From Pseudomonas syringae (GTDB taxonomy: Bacteria; Pseudomonadota; Gammaproteobacteria; Pseudomonadales; Pseudomonadaceae), in NCBI RefSeq assembly GCF_000737245.1, contig NZ_JPQU01000045.1, forward strand, positions 1 through 64,000: DNA of 64,000 nt, in the 5' to 3' direction. The notes below the pieces were generated by a model. It was given only the letters and a program-made list of their open reading frames with translations. It had not been told where the DNA came from and made no database searches. Every line of letters starts with the position of its first letter. The first letter of the stretch is position 1. Below are positions 52,335 to 61,214 of this stretch, one piece after another. The position numbers and the translations under genes are program-made.

Positions 52335-53471
52335 ATGATTCCCAGAACCCTATTCAGCCTGGAGCATGAGCTGTTCCGCGAGAGTGTGCGCAAGTTCCTT
52401 GAGCGCGAGGCCGCGCCATTTCATGGGCAGTGGGAAAAACAGGGTTATATCGATCGTCAGCTCTGGAGCAAAGCGGGGGAGCAGGGGTTGCTGTGCTCAC
52501 ATCTGCCTGAAGAGTACGGCGGTATGGCGGTGGACTTTCTCTATAGCGCAATTGTGATCGAAGAGATCAGTCGCCTTGGTCTGACCGGAATCGGCTTCTC
52601 ACTGCACTCGGACATCGTCGCGCCCTACATTCTGCATTACGGCAGTGAAGCGCTGAAGCAAAAATACCTGCCAAAACTGATAGCCGGCGAGTGCGTCACG
52701 GCAATCGCCATGACCGAGCCAGGTGCAGGCTCGGACTTGCAAGGCGTGAAGACCACCGCAGTGCTGGATGGCGATGAGTATGTGATCAACGGCTCCAAGA
52801 CCTTCATCACCAACGGTTATCTGGCTGATCTGGTGATTGTTGTCGCCAAGACCGACCCAAAGGCTGGCGCTAAAGGCACCAGCCTGTTTCTGATCGAAGC
52901 CGGCACGCCAGGCTTTGCCAAGGGGAAACGGCTGGAAAAAGTGGGGATGAAGGCCCAGGACACCTCGGAGCTGTTCTTTCAGGACGTGCGCGTTCCCAAG
53001 GACAACTTGCTGGGGCAGGCGGGGATGGGCTTTGCCTATCTGATGCAGGAATTGCCTCAGGAGCGGTTGACGGTGGCTATCGGCGCGATCTCTGCTGCTG
53101 AAGCCGCATTGCAATGGACCCTGGATTACACCCGCGAGCGCAAAGCCTTCGGTCAAGCGATTGCGGATTTTCAGAACACCCGTTTCAAACTGGCCGAAAT
53201 TGCCACTGAAGTGCAGATTGGCCGGGTCTTTCTCGATCGCTGCCTGGAGCTGCACCTGCAGGGTAAGCTGGATGTCCCGACCGCCGCCATGGCCAAGTAC
53301 TGGGCCACAGATCTGCAATGCAAAGTGCTCGACGAATGCGTGCAACTGCACGGCGGCTACGGCTTCATGTGGGAATACCCGATTGCCCGCGCCTGGGCGG
53401 ATGCGCGAGTGCAGCGTATTTACGCGGGGACCAACGAAATCATGAAAGAGATTATTGCCCGGAGTTTGTGA
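52335..53471 (+). CDS. Acyl-CoA dehydrogenase (long-chain type)
   Basis: 378 residues from ATG 52335 (MIPRTLFSLEHELFRESV), with AGAGGTGG upstream. FAD- and substrate-binding motifs are ITAIAMTEPGAGSDLQG-like and QLHGGYGFMWEYPIARAWADARVQRIYAGTNEIMKE. The position of the catalytic Glu in medium-chain enzymes (YEGT) is Ala here. Glu256 in ISAAEAALQ matches the catalytic Glu of long-chain enzymes instead. It oxidises an acyl-CoA to the trans-2-enoyl-CoA and passes electrons to ETF. Chain specificity is an inference. Confidence 0.93.
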   Translation: MIPRTLFSLEHELFRESVRKFLEREAAPFHGQWEKQGYIDRQLWSKAGEQGLLCSHLPEEYGGMAVDFLYSAIVIEEISRLGLTGIGFSLHSDIVAPYILHYGSEALKQKYLPKLIAGECVTAIAMTEPGAGSDLQGVKTTAVLDGDEYVINGSKTFITNGYLADLVIVVAKTDPKAGAKGTSLFLIEAGTPGFAKGKRLEKVGMKAQDTSELFFQDVRVPKDNLLGQAGMGFAYLMQELPQERLTVAIGAISAAEAALQWTLDYTRERKAFGQAIADFQNTRFKLAEIATEVQIGRVFLDRCLELHLQGKLDVPTAAMAKYWATDLQCKVLDECVQLHGGYGFMWEYPIARAWADARVQRIYAGTNEIMKEIIARSL

Positions 53472-53478
53472 GGGGGGC

Positions 53479-53569
53479 TTGTTGGAGCGAGGCTTGCCCC
53501 CGATGAGGCTGGACGCGGTTCACTTTAGAACTGCGTTGCTCTTATCGCGGGCAAGCCTCGTTCCAACAA
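53479..53569. repeat. REP pair, TTGTTGGAGCGAGGCTTGCC type
   Basis: Arms TTGTTGGAGCGAGGCTTGCC and GGCAAGCCTCGTTCCAACAA are inverted, between convergent genes. The left arm has one change, GCCCCCG in place of GCCCGCG. Confidence 0.85.
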
Positions 53570-53577
53570 ATTACCGC

Positions 53578-54615
53578 TTACGGCGCAGGATTCGGATGAT
53601 CCTTATGGATCGCCTCAATCCCGGCCAGTACCTCCTCCGACAATTTCAGCTCGAAACTGGCGATGTTGCTGTCCAGTTGCTCCAGCGTGGTGGCACCAAT
53701 AATGTTGCTGGTGACGAATGGCTGGCGAGTGACAAAGGCCAGTGCCATTTGCGCCGGGTCCAGGCCATGTTCGCGGGCCAGGGCAACGTAGCGCGCACAC
53801 GCGGCTTCCGATTGCGGGTTGAAGTAGCGGGTGAAGCGGCTGTATAGACTCAGGCGACCCTTGGGTGGACGGGCTCCGCCTTCGTACTTGCCGGACAGCA
53901 TGCCGAACGCCAATGGCGAATAGGCCAGCAGCCCGCATTGCTCACGTATGGCCACTTCAGCCAGGCCCACTTCAAAGCTGCGGTTGAGCAGGTTGTAAGG
54001 GTTCTGGATTGACACCGCACGCGGCCAGCCACGGCTCTCGGCCAATTGCAGGAACTTCATGGTGCCCCACGGCGTTTCGTTGGACAGGCCAATGTGGCGA
54101 ATCTTGCCCGCTTTGACTTGTTCGTCCAGCGCTTCGAGGGTTTCTTCCAGCGGGGTGAATTCTTCTTCGGTGTGGGTATAGCCAAGTTTGCCGAAGAAAT
54201 TGGTGCTGCGTTCCGGCCAGTGCAACTGGTAGAGGTCGAGGTAGTCGGTTTGCAGGCGCGCCAGGCTGGCGTCCAGTGCGGCAACGATGTGCTCGCGGTT
54301 GTGTTTCAGGCTGCCGCCACGAATGTGCTCAATGGCGTTGCCTGGGCCGGCGATCTTGCTGGCGAGGATCCAGTCGGCGCGATCACCCTGCTTCTTGAAC
54401 CAGTTGCCGATGACTTTTTCAGTGCTGGCGTAAGTTTCTGGTTTCGGCGGGACTGGATACATCTCGGCGGTGTCGAGGAAATTGATCCCCGCGGATTTGG
54501 CGCGTTCGATCTGGGCAAAGCCTTCAGACTCGCTGTTTTGCTCGCCCCAGGTCATGGTGCCGAGGCAGATGGCACTGACTTTCAGGTCTGTTCTGCCGAG
54601 TTGGCGGTAATCCAT
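53578..54615 (-). CDS. Aldo/keto reductase (Tas family)
   Basis: 345 residues from ATG 54613-54615 (MDYRQLGRTDLKVSAICLGT). The catalytic residues appear in order: Asp and Tyr in FLDTAEMYPVP, Lys in ILASKIAG and His in LYQLHWPER. The C-terminal NADP-binding GATTLEQLDSNI is present. The family reduces aldehydes or ketones with NADPH; the natural substrate is unknown. The upstream extension to 54840 is not used, as it runs through the rplM promoter region. Confidence 0.92.
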   Translation of the reverse strand: MDYRQLGRTDLKVSAICLGTMTWGEQNSESEGFAQIERAKSAGINFLDTAEMYPVPPKPETYASTEKVIGNWFKKQGDRADWILASKIAGPGNAIEHIRGGSLKHNREHIVAALDASLARLQTDYLDLYQLHWPERSTNFFGKLGYTHTEEEFTPLEETLEALDEQVKAGKIRHIGLSNETPWGTMKFLQLAESRGWPRAVSIQNPYNLLNRSFEVGLAEVAIREQCGLLAYSPLAFGMLSGKYEGGARPPKGRLSLYSRFTRYFNPQSEAACARYVALAREHGLDPAQMALAFVTRQPFVTSNIIGATTLEQLDSNIASFELKLSEEVLAGIEAIHKDHPNPAP

Positions 54616-54799
54616 TTGCGTCTCCTTTATTGGGAGATCCATAAAAGCAGGTTGAAATTTATTTCGCAATCCGCATAATCCGCCGGCTCTTTGCGGTGGA
54701 AGTGATGCTCCATCCGCCGAGAAACATCTTGCCGTATGACAGATGCGCCGACCCGAGCCCTCGGCAGCGTCTTTATGCCGGCTGCCTTTGACATGCTGC

Positions 54800-54828
54800 T
54801 TGTCAAAGTACGATCTATTCAGTAAGAT
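54800..54828 (+). promoter_or_regulatory. Sigma-70 promoter of rplM-rpsI
   Basis: TTGTCA (54800-54805), a 17-base spacer and TAAGAT (54823-54828) lie 42 bases before rplM. The -35 is part of a perfect inverted repeat, CTTTGACA (54786-54793) and TGTCAAAG (54801-54808). Confidence 0.75.
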
Positions 54829-54869
54829 CCGCCGTCTCAATTTATCAGGGCGGCCCCTGAGGCTAAATA

Positions 54870-55298
54870 ATGAAAACTTATACTGCTAAACCGGAAACAG
54901 TTCAGCGCGAGTGGTTCGTAGTCGATGCTGCTGGTCAGACCCTCGGTCGTCTGGCTACAGAAATCGCTAGCCGTCTGCGTGGCAAACACAAGCCGGAATA
55001 CACTCCGCACGTTGACACCGGTGACTACATCGTTGTTATCAACGCTGAGCAAATCCGCGTTACCGGTGCTAAAACCACCGACAAAATCTACTACTCTCAC
55101 TCCGGTTTTCCGGGCGGGATCAAGTCGATCAACTTTGAAAAGCTGATCGCCAAAGCTCCTGAGCGCGTGCTCGAGACCGCGGTTAAAGGCATGCTGCCTA
55201 AGAACCCGCTGGGTCGCGACATGTATCGTAAGCTGAAAGTCTATGCGGGCACTGCACACCCTCATACTGCTCAGCAGCCCCAAGAACTGAAGTTTTAA
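54870..55298 (+). CDS. rplM: 50S ribosomal protein L13
   Basis: 142 residues. The N-terminus MKTYTAKPETVQREWFVVDA and the signature YAGTAHPHTAQQP are those of bacterial L13, an early 50S assembly protein. It is followed by rpsI after 14 bases, the conserved rplM-rpsI operon. Confidence 0.99.
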   Translation: MKTYTAKPETVQREWFVVDAAGQTLGRLATEIASRLRGKHKPEYTPHVDTGDYIVVINAEQIRVTGAKTTDKIYYSHSGFPGGIKSINFEKLIAKAPERVLETAVKGMLPKNPLGRDMYRKLKVYAGTAHPHTAQQPQELKF

Positions 55299-55312
55299 CG
55301 GAATAGTTCATT

Positions 55313-55705
55313 ATGTCGGCTACTCAAAATTACGGCACCGGCCGTCGCAAAACCGCAACCGCTCGCGTTTTCCTGCGTCCAGGTACCGGTAACATCTCCA
55401 TCAACAACCGTTCGCTGGACAATTTCTTCGGTCGCGAAACTGCCCGCATGGTAGTTCGTCAGCCGCTGGAACTGACTGAGACTGTCGAGAAGTTCGACAT
55501 CTACGTCACCGTCATCGGCGGTGGTGTAAGTGGTCAAGCTGGCGCAATCCGCCACGGTATCACTCGCGCTCTGATGCAGTACGACGAAACCCTGCGTGGC
55601 GCTCTGCGCAAAGCTGGCTTCGTTACTCGCGACGCCCGTGAAGTTGAACGTAAGAAAGTCGGTCTGCGTAAAGCGCGTAAGCGTCCGCAGTACTCGAAGC
55701 GTTAA
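55313..55705 (+). CDS. rpsI: 30S ribosomal protein S9
   Basis: 130 residues. [17 protein letters not shown] at the start and the basic C-terminal tail [14 protein letters not shown], whose final Arg contacts P-site tRNA, identify S9. A strong terminator follows. Confidence 0.99.
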
Positions 55706-55725
55706 TTCGCACTTCGTTCAAAAAG

Positions 55726-55761
55726 AACGCCCAGCCTCCTCACGGAGCTGGGCGTTTTTTT
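55726..55761 (+). terminator. Intrinsic terminator of rplM-rpsI
   Basis: AACGCCCAGC and GCTGGGCGTT form a perfect 10-bp stem followed by seven T residues. Confidence 0.93.
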
Positions 55762-55851
55762 GTGGGCGTCTATTATACATGTGACAACGTGACTCATTCC
55801 GCGAAAGCCCTGATTTACAGGGGTTGTGGCTTTTCGGCAAAAGTAATTCCC

Positions 55852-55880
55852 TTGTACTTTGAAGGGTTTCTATTTACCAT
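55852..55880 (+). promoter_or_regulatory. Possible promoter of petABC
   Basis: TTGTAC (55852-55857), 17 bases and TACCAT (55875-55880) form a moderate sigma-70 match about 80 bases before petA. The surrounding AT-rich stretch (55880-55920) offers other candidates. Confidence 0.4.
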
Positions 55881-55961
55881 TCGGCAAAATTTAGACATAT
55901 AAATTTTTATTTAACTAGACGCCTGATTAAACAGGCCACATAGCTGATGGGAGAGGACGGA

Positions 55962-56555
55962 ATGAGCAATGACGGCGTGAATGCAGGCCGGCGTCGCTTC
56001 CTCGTGGCGGCCACATCTGTGGTTGGCGCAGCAGGAGCGGTGGGGGCTGCGGTCCCGTTCGTGGGGTCATGGTTTCCCAGTGCCAAGGCGAAAGCCGCAG
56101 GCGCACCGGTCAAGGTGAATATCAGCAAGATCGAGGCTGGGCAGCAGATGATCGCTGAGTGGCGCGGTCAGCCGGTCTTCATCGTTCGTCGCACGGAAGA
56201 AATCCTGAGCAACCTTGGAAAGATTACGGGCCAGTTGTCCGACCCCGAATCCAAAAGCTCGGTCCAACCCACTTATGTTGACCCTGTTGTACGCTCGATC
56301 AAGCCGGAAATCCTGCTGTTGATTGGCATCTGCACCCACTTGGGGTGTTCCCCGACTTTCCGTCCTGAAGTAGCTCCCGCTGACCTGGGGAAAGACTGGG
56401 TGGGCGGTTATTTCTGTCCGTGTCACGGCTCTCACTACGACCTCGCTGGCCGCGTCTACAAATCGCAACCTGCACCATTGAATCTGCCAGTGCCGCCGCA
56501 TTCCTATGAGTCGGACAATATCATTGTCATTGGCGTCGATCAGGAGAACGCGTGA
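55962..56555 (+). CDS. petA: Ubiquinol-cytochrome c reductase Rieske iron-sulfur subunit
   Basis: 197 residues from ATG 55962, with AGAGG upstream. A twin-arginine signal (NAGRRRFLVAATSV) targets the folded Fe-S protein to Tat. The cluster ligands are in CTHLGCSP and CPCHGSHYD. It passes electrons from ubiquinol to cytochrome c1 in complex III. Its stop overlaps the petB start. Confidence 0.97.
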   Translation: MSNDGVNAGRRRFLVAATSVVGAAGAVGAAVPFVGSWFPSAKAKAAGAPVKVNISKIEAGQQMIAEWRGQPVFIVRRTEEILSNLGKITGQLSDPESKSSVQPTYVDPVVRSIKPEILLLIGICTHLGCSPTFRPEVAPADLGKDWVGGYFCPCHGSHYDLAGRVYKSQPAPLNLPVPPHSYESDNIIVIGVDQENA

Positions 56556-57766
56556 TGAGCAAGTTCATGGATTGGGTAGATGCCCGTTTTCCCGCCACCA
56601 AAATGTGGGAAGACCATCTCAGCAAGTATTACGCGCCAAAAAACTTCAACTTCTTCTACTTCTTCGGCTCTCTGGCCCTGCTGGTGCTGGTCAATCAGAT
56701 CCTGACCGGCGTCTGGCTGACCATGAGCTACACGCCTTCGGCCGAAGAGGCGTTTGCTTCTGTCGAATACATCATGCGCGACGTCGAGTACGGCTCGATC
56801 CTGCGCTTGCTGCACTCCACCGGCGCTTCGGCATTCTTCATCGTGGTTTATCTGCACATGTTCCGGGGCCTGCTTTACGGTTCATATCAGAAACCTCGCG
56901 AGCTGGTGTGGATCTTCGGCATGCTGATTTACCTGGCGCTGATGGCGGAGGCCTTCATGGGCTACCTGCTGCCATGGGGTCAGATGTCCTATTGGGGTGC
57001 CCAGGTGATCATCTCGCTGTTCGGTGCGATTCCTGTCATAGGCGATGACCTGACGCAGTGGATTCGCGGGGACTACCTGATTTCCGGAATCACCCTTAAC
57101 CGCTTCTTTGCGCTGCACGTGGTTGCGCTGCCCATCGTGATTCTGGGCCTGGTAGTGCTGCATATTCTGGCGCTGCATGAAGTCGGATCGAACAACCCGG
57201 ATGGCGTCGACATCAAGAAACACAAAGACGAAAACGGTATCCCTCTCGATGGGATTCCGTTCCATCCTTACTACACCGTCAAAGACATTGTCGGCGTCGT
57301 AGTGTTCCTCTTTGTGTTCTGCTCGATTGTGTTCTTCTTCCCGGAAATGGGCGGCTACTTCCTCGAAAAGCCTAACTTCGAGGTAGCAAATGCCTTCAAA
57401 ACGCCTGAGCACATTGCCCCTGTCTGGTACTTCACGCCGTTCTACGCAATCCTGCGCGCCATCCCTGACAAGCTGATGGGGGTCATGGCCATGGGGGCTG
57501 CCATCGCGGTGCTGTTCGTCTTGCCGTGGCTGGATCGAAGCCCGGTCAAATCCATGCGCTACAAGGGCTGGCTGAGCAAAGTCTGGTTGCTGATGTTCTG
57601 CGTGGCATTCGTGATCCTCGGCGTATTGGGCGTTTTGGCTCCAACTCCAGGGCGCACGTTGCTGTCGCAGGTGTGCACCTTCCTGTACTTCGCTTACTTC
57701 ATTCTGATGCCGTTCTATACCCGGCTCGAAAAGACCAAACCGGTTCCAGAAAGGGTGACTGGCTGA
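56555..57766 (+). CDS. petB: Cytochrome b of the bc1 complex
   Basis: 403 residues, about eight membrane helices. Heme-ligand histidines lie in RLLHSTGASAFFIVVYLHMFRG and RFFALHVVALPIVILGLVVLHILALHEVG, and the Qo-site PEW-type motif appears in the FKTPEHIAPVWYFTPFYA stretch. The start ATG overlaps the petA TGA, and the stop overlaps the petC ATG. Confidence 0.98.
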   Translation: MSKFMDWVDARFPATKMWEDHLSKYYAPKNFNFFYFFGSLALLVLVNQILTGVWLTMSYTPSAEEAFASVEYIMRDVEYGSILRLLHSTGASAFFIVVYLHMFRGLLYGSYQKPRELVWIFGMLIYLALMAEAFMGYLLPWGQMSYWGAQVIISLFGAIPVIGDDLTQWIRGDYLISGITLNRFFALHVVALPIVILGLVVLHILALHEVGSNNPDGVDIKKHKDENGIPLDGIPFHPYYTVKDIVGVVVFLFVFCSIVFFFPEMGGYFLEKPNFEVANAFKTPEHIAPVWYFTPFYAILRAIPDKLMGVMAMGAAIAVLFVLPWLDRSPVKSMRYKGWLSKVWLLMFCVAFVILGVLGVLAPTPGRTLLSQVCTFLYFAYFILMPFYTRLEKTKPVPERVTG

Positions 57767-58548
57767 TGAAAAAGCTATTTTCGGTACTGCTTCTTGCTGC
57801 TCTGCCAATGCTGTCATTTGCCGCCGTACACGGTGGTCCTGAGTTGGAAAGCGTGGATATCGATGTGTCTGACAAGGCCGCCATGCAGGATGGTGCGCGG
57901 ACCTTTGCCAACTATTGCATGGGCTGTCACAGCGCCAAGTTCCAGCGTTATGAACGTGTGGCCGACGATCTGGGCATTCCTCACGAAATGATGCTGGATA
58001 AGCTGGTGTTCACCGGCGCCAAGATTGGCGACCACATGAATATCGGCATGCAATCCAACGATGCCAAAGCCTGGTTCGGTGCTGCGCCGCCTGACTTGAC
58101 CCTGGTGGCTCGGGTGCGCGGCACGGACTGGCTGTATGGCTATCTGCGTTCTTTCTATGAAGATCCGGCCCGGCCATGGGGTGTGAACAACAAAGTGTTC
58201 CCCAATGTTGGTATGCCTAACGTGCTGGTGGGCCTGCAAGGCCGCCAGGTGGTGGGCTGCAAGCAGGTCCAGGTGGTCGAGGATGGCAAGAAGCAATTCG
58301 ACCCGCTGACCGGTGCGCCGCTGACTCATGAGGCCTGTGATCAGCTGACCATCGTGCCGAAAACCGGCAGCCTGACTGAAGAGCAGTTCGACGAGAAGAT
58401 CAAGAATCTGGTGACGTTCCTGGCCTATTCGGCCAATCCCGTGAAGCTCCAGCATCAGCGGATCGGCACCTACGTGCTGCTTTATCTGGCCTTCTTCTTC
58501 GTTTTCGCCTACCTGCTGAAGCGCGAATACTGGAAGGACATTCACTAG
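57766..58548 (+). CDS. petC: Cytochrome c1 of the bc1 complex
   Basis: 260 residues with a signal peptide (LFSVLLLAALPMLSFAA). The heme c site is CMGCHSAKFQRY, and Met ligation is expected in the central domain. A C-terminal anchor (TYVLLYLAFFFVFAYLLKREYW) holds it to the inner membrane. It completes petABC. Confidence 0.98.
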   Translation: MKKLFSVLLLAALPMLSFAAVHGGPELESVDIDVSDKAAMQDGARTFANYCMGCHSAKFQRYERVADDLGIPHEMMLDKLVFTGAKIGDHMNIGMQSNDAKAWFGAAPPDLTLVARVRGTDWLYGYLRSFYEDPARPWGVNNKVFPNVGMPNVLVGLQGRQVVGCKQVQVVEDGKKQFDPLTGAPLTHEACDQLTIVPKTGSLTEEQFDEKIKNLVTFLAYSANPVKLQHQRIGTYVLLYLAFFFVFAYLLKREYWKDIH

Positions 58549-58771
58549 GTATGTAACACCACGGCAACAGCTCGCGCCTTCGGGCGCCTTCCAACGCAAT
58601 AAACGCAGGGCAAATATCCTTGTGACGAGAAGATTGCAGAATTTACATCGCGTAAATGAGCTATCTTGTCGCCCGCAATGATCACTGCCTCAATGCGGTT
58701 GTTGCGGGAGGCGTTCGAGGGCGCTTTCGTTTTTACGTTTTTCATAAATTCAACAAGCGAGGAGGACCGCC

Positions 58772-59389
58772 ATGGGCGTGACCAACCGGTTGGCCTGTTA
58801 CTCCGACCCCGCCGACCACTATTCCCATCGCGTGCGCATTGTGCTCGCCGAGAAAGGTGTCAGCGCCGAAATCATCGATGTTGTGTCGGGTACTCACCCG
58901 GCGAAATTGATCGAGGTAAATCCATACGGCAGCGTGCCAACCCTGGTCGATCGTGATCTGGCGTTGTACGAGTCGACGGTGGTGATGGAATATCTGGATG
59001 AGCGTTATCCACACCCCCCTTTGCTGCCGGTGTATCCGGTGGCGCGTGCCAATAGCCGTCTGCTGATCCATCGGATTCAGCGTGACTGGTGTGCACTTGT
59101 GGATCTGATTCTGGATCCGCGCAGTAAGGAAAGCGCTCGCGTCCAGGCGCGAAAAGAGCTGCGGGAGAGTCTGACCGGCGTTTCGCCATTGTTCGCCGAG
59201 AAAGCTTTTTTCCTCAGTGACGAGCAAAGCTTGGTCGATTGCTGTCTATTACCCATACTCTGGCGCTTGCCCGTGCTGGGTATCGAATTGCCGCGGCCTG
59301 CCAAGCCGTTGCTTGACTATATGGAGCGCCAATTTGCGCGTGAGGCATTTCAGGCAAGTCTGTCTGCTGCTGAACGCGACATGCGCTAA
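58772..59389 (+). CDS. sspA: Stringent starvation protein A
   Basis: 205 residues, GST-like fold: RLACYSDPADHYSHRVRIVLAEKGV (thioredoxin-like part), then PYGSVPTLVDRDLALYES and a helical C-terminal domain. The PHPP motif (ERYPHPPLLPVYP) important for binding RNA polymerase is intact. SspA alters sigma-70 holoenzyme promoter choice in starvation and virulence. It follows petC by 223 bases and precedes sspB. Confidence 0.97.
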   Translation: MGVTNRLACYSDPADHYSHRVRIVLAEKGVSAEIIDVVSGTHPAKLIEVNPYGSVPTLVDRDLALYESTVVMEYLDERYPHPPLLPVYPVARANSRLLIHRIQRDWCALVDLILDPRSKESARVQARKELRESLTGVSPLFAEKAFFLSDEQSLVDCCLLPILWRLPVLGIELPRPAKPLLDYMERQFAREAFQASLSAAERDMR

Positions 59390-59406
59390 GGCCTAAGGAG
59401 CCGTTG

Positions 59407-59817
59407 ATGAACTCCAGTCGCCCTTATCTGATTCGTGCTCTCTATGAGTGGATCGTCGATAACGATTGCACCCCGCATATGCTGGTCAATGCGGAATACC
59501 CGTCTGTGCAGGTCCCGCAAGGGTTTGCCAACGATGGGCAAATTGTCCTGAACATTTCTCCGTCCGCTGTTCGTCATCTGCACATGGATAACGACGCAGT
59601 GAGCTTTGAAGGCCGCTTCGGCGGGGTTCCGCATACCTTGTACGTCCCTGTGGGCGCGATTCTGGGTATTTACGCCCGGGAGAATGGTCAGGGTATGGTT
59701 TTCGATCTGGAGCCTCCGTTCGAAGACGATGAAAGCATCGAGCAGGATGACGAAACTCCACCTGATGACGAGCCACCGCGCCCGACCGGCCGGCCAAGTC
59801 TGAAGGTTGTGAAGTAA
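59407..59817 (+). CDS. sspB: ClpXP specificity factor SspB
   Basis: 136 residues from ATG 59407, with AAGGAG six bases upstream. The substrate-binding domain (SSRPYLIRALYEWIVDNDCTPH, FGGVPHTLYVPVGAILGIYAREN) tethers ssrA-tagged proteins, and the C-terminal tail RPSLKVVK is the ClpX-binding motif. It is co-transcribed with sspA and followed by a bidirectional terminator. Confidence 0.97.
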   Translation: MNSSRPYLIRALYEWIVDNDCTPHMLVNAEYPSVQVPQGFANDGQIVLNISPSAVRHLHMDNDAVSFEGRFGGVPHTLYVPVGAILGIYARENGQGMVFDLEPPFEDDESIEQDDETPPDDEPPRPTGRPSLKVVK

Positions 59818-59827
59818 TCCAGCCAAA

Positions 59828-59856
59828 GAAAAAGGCGACCCTGAGGTCGCCTTTTT
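59828..59856. terminator. Bidirectional terminator between sspB and dolP
   Basis: AAAAAGGCGACC and GGTCGCCTTTTT form a stem with a four-base loop (CTGA), with A and T runs on both sides. It can serve the two convergent genes. Confidence 0.92.
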
Positions 59857-59878
59857 CTTGCCTGGCTTTCGATGAAGA

Positions 59879-60457
59879 TCAGTCGATGTATTCGAACAGC
59901 TTCACGATTTTCTGCACGCCGGAGACGCCTTGCACCAGGTTGGTGGCGCGGGTGGCTTCCTGTTGTGTGACCAGGCCCAGCAGATAGACGATGCCGTTCT
60001 CGGTCACGACTTTGATGCGTGAGCCGGGGATGGCGCTGTCGGTGAGCATCTGGCTTTTGATCTTGGTGGTCAGCCAGGCATCGTTGTTACGGGCCAGCAA
60101 GGATGAAGGCTCCATGACTTGCAGCTCGTTATTGACCTTCTTCACGCGTTGCACACCGCTGGCTTCTTTCTCTGCCAGGGCTTTGAGGTCTGCGCGAGGC
60201 GTCTGGCCTGCCAACAGGACGATGCCGTTGTAGCTGGTCACGACGATGTGCGAGTTCTGATCCAGATCCGGGCTGGCTTTGGCGATATTCACCGCCGCTT
60301 TGGTTTCAATCAGTGAATCATCGATCTTGCTGCCAAACGTCCGCGTGCCACGATCGTCTTCGATCGGATTGTCGCGCGTTGCTGTCAGGACCGAGCTGCA
60401 TCCGCTGATGCTCAGACATAGCGTCAGGGCCAGCAGGCTAAGGCGATTAGGGGTCAT
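59879..60457 (-). CDS. dolP: BON-domain outer-membrane lipoprotein DolP (YraP)
   Basis: 192 residues. The lipobox is in LCLSISGCSS. Two BON domains follow: GSKIDDSLIETKAAVNI to VKKVNNELQV, and DAWLTTKIKSQMLTD to VQKIVKLFEYID. DolP binds anionic phospholipid at the division site and supports envelope integrity and BAM function in E. coli. It overlaps the upstream SIS gene by four bases, in the yraN-type cluster. Confidence 0.93.
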   Translation of the reverse strand: MTPNRLSLLALTLCLSISGCSSVLTATRDNPIEDDRGTRTFGSKIDDSLIETKAAVNIAKASPDLDQNSHIVVTSYNGIVLLAGQTPRADLKALAEKEASGVQRVKKVNNELQVMEPSSLLARNNDAWLTTKIKSQMLTDSAIPGSRIKVVTENGIVYLLGLVTQQEATRATNLVQGVSGVQKIVKLFEYID

Positions 60458-61047
60458 TCTTCACTCCCGAACAGTTGGCTGTCGATCAGATCGCACAAGC
60501 AATGGATCGCCAGCAGATGGACTTCTTGAATTCGTGCGGTCACTTTTGCCGGTACGCGGATTTCCACATCTTCCGGCAAAAGCAGCGAGGCCATGTCGCC
60601 ACCGTCGCGTCCCGTCAATGCTACGACAATCATTTCGCGATCATGTGCGGCCTGGATCGCCTGAATTATGTTCGCCGAGTTGCCGCTGGTGGAAATGGCC
60701 AGCAAGACATCACCTGGCTGACCCAGAGCGCGGATCTGTTTGGAGAAGATTTCGTTGTAGCTGTAATCGTTGGCAATCGAGGTGATCGTCGAGCTGTCGG
60801 TAGTCAGTGCAATGGCTGGCAGGCTAGGGCGCTCGCGTTCGAACCGGTTGAGCAGTTCCGAGGAAAAGTGCTGCGCATCGCCGGCCGAACCGCCATTGCC
60901 GCAAGAAAGCATTTTGCCCTCATTGAGCAGCGCATTGACCATGACCTGACTGGCTTGCTCGATGTAGGGCGCAAGGACTTCCATCGATTGTTGCTTGGCG
61001 TCGATGCTGGCCTGGAAGAGCTGGCGGATTCGGGATTGCATGTCCAT
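60454..61047 (-). CDS. SIS-domain protein, DiaA/phosphoheptose isomerase family
   Basis: 197 residues. A single SIS domain carries LSCGNGGSAGDAQHFSSELLNRFERERP and LLAISTSGNSANIIQAI, shared by GmhA (sedoheptulose-7-P isomerase) and DiaA (DnaA-binding replication initiator). Linkage to yraN, lpoA and dolP is that of E. coli diaA. Annotations in Pseudomonas often say gmhA. The sequence alone does not decide between them. Confidence 0.88.
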   Translation of the reverse strand: MDMQSRIRQLFQASIDAKQQSMEVLAPYIEQASQVMVNALLNEGKMLSCGNGGSAGDAQHFSSELLNRFERERPSLPAIALTTDSSTITSIANDYSYNEIFSKQIRALGQPGDVLLAISTSGNSANIIQAIQAAHDREMIVVALTGRDGGDMASLLLPEDVEIRVPAKVTARIQEVHLLAIHCLCDLIDSQLFGSEE

Positions 61048-61214
61048 CTGGGTGACCTTAGTTAGAGCGTATCGCGGCTACTCGGTCGGGTTCAGGAGTG
61101 TCCTGAAGGCTTCCCGGCACAAACCTGTGCAGCCCGCAAAGCAAGGAGCGAAATCGGTGTTGGGTGTGGTGTATCGCTTAAGGCATGCGCGGACCGTTTG
61201 AGCGTTGCCAGGCA

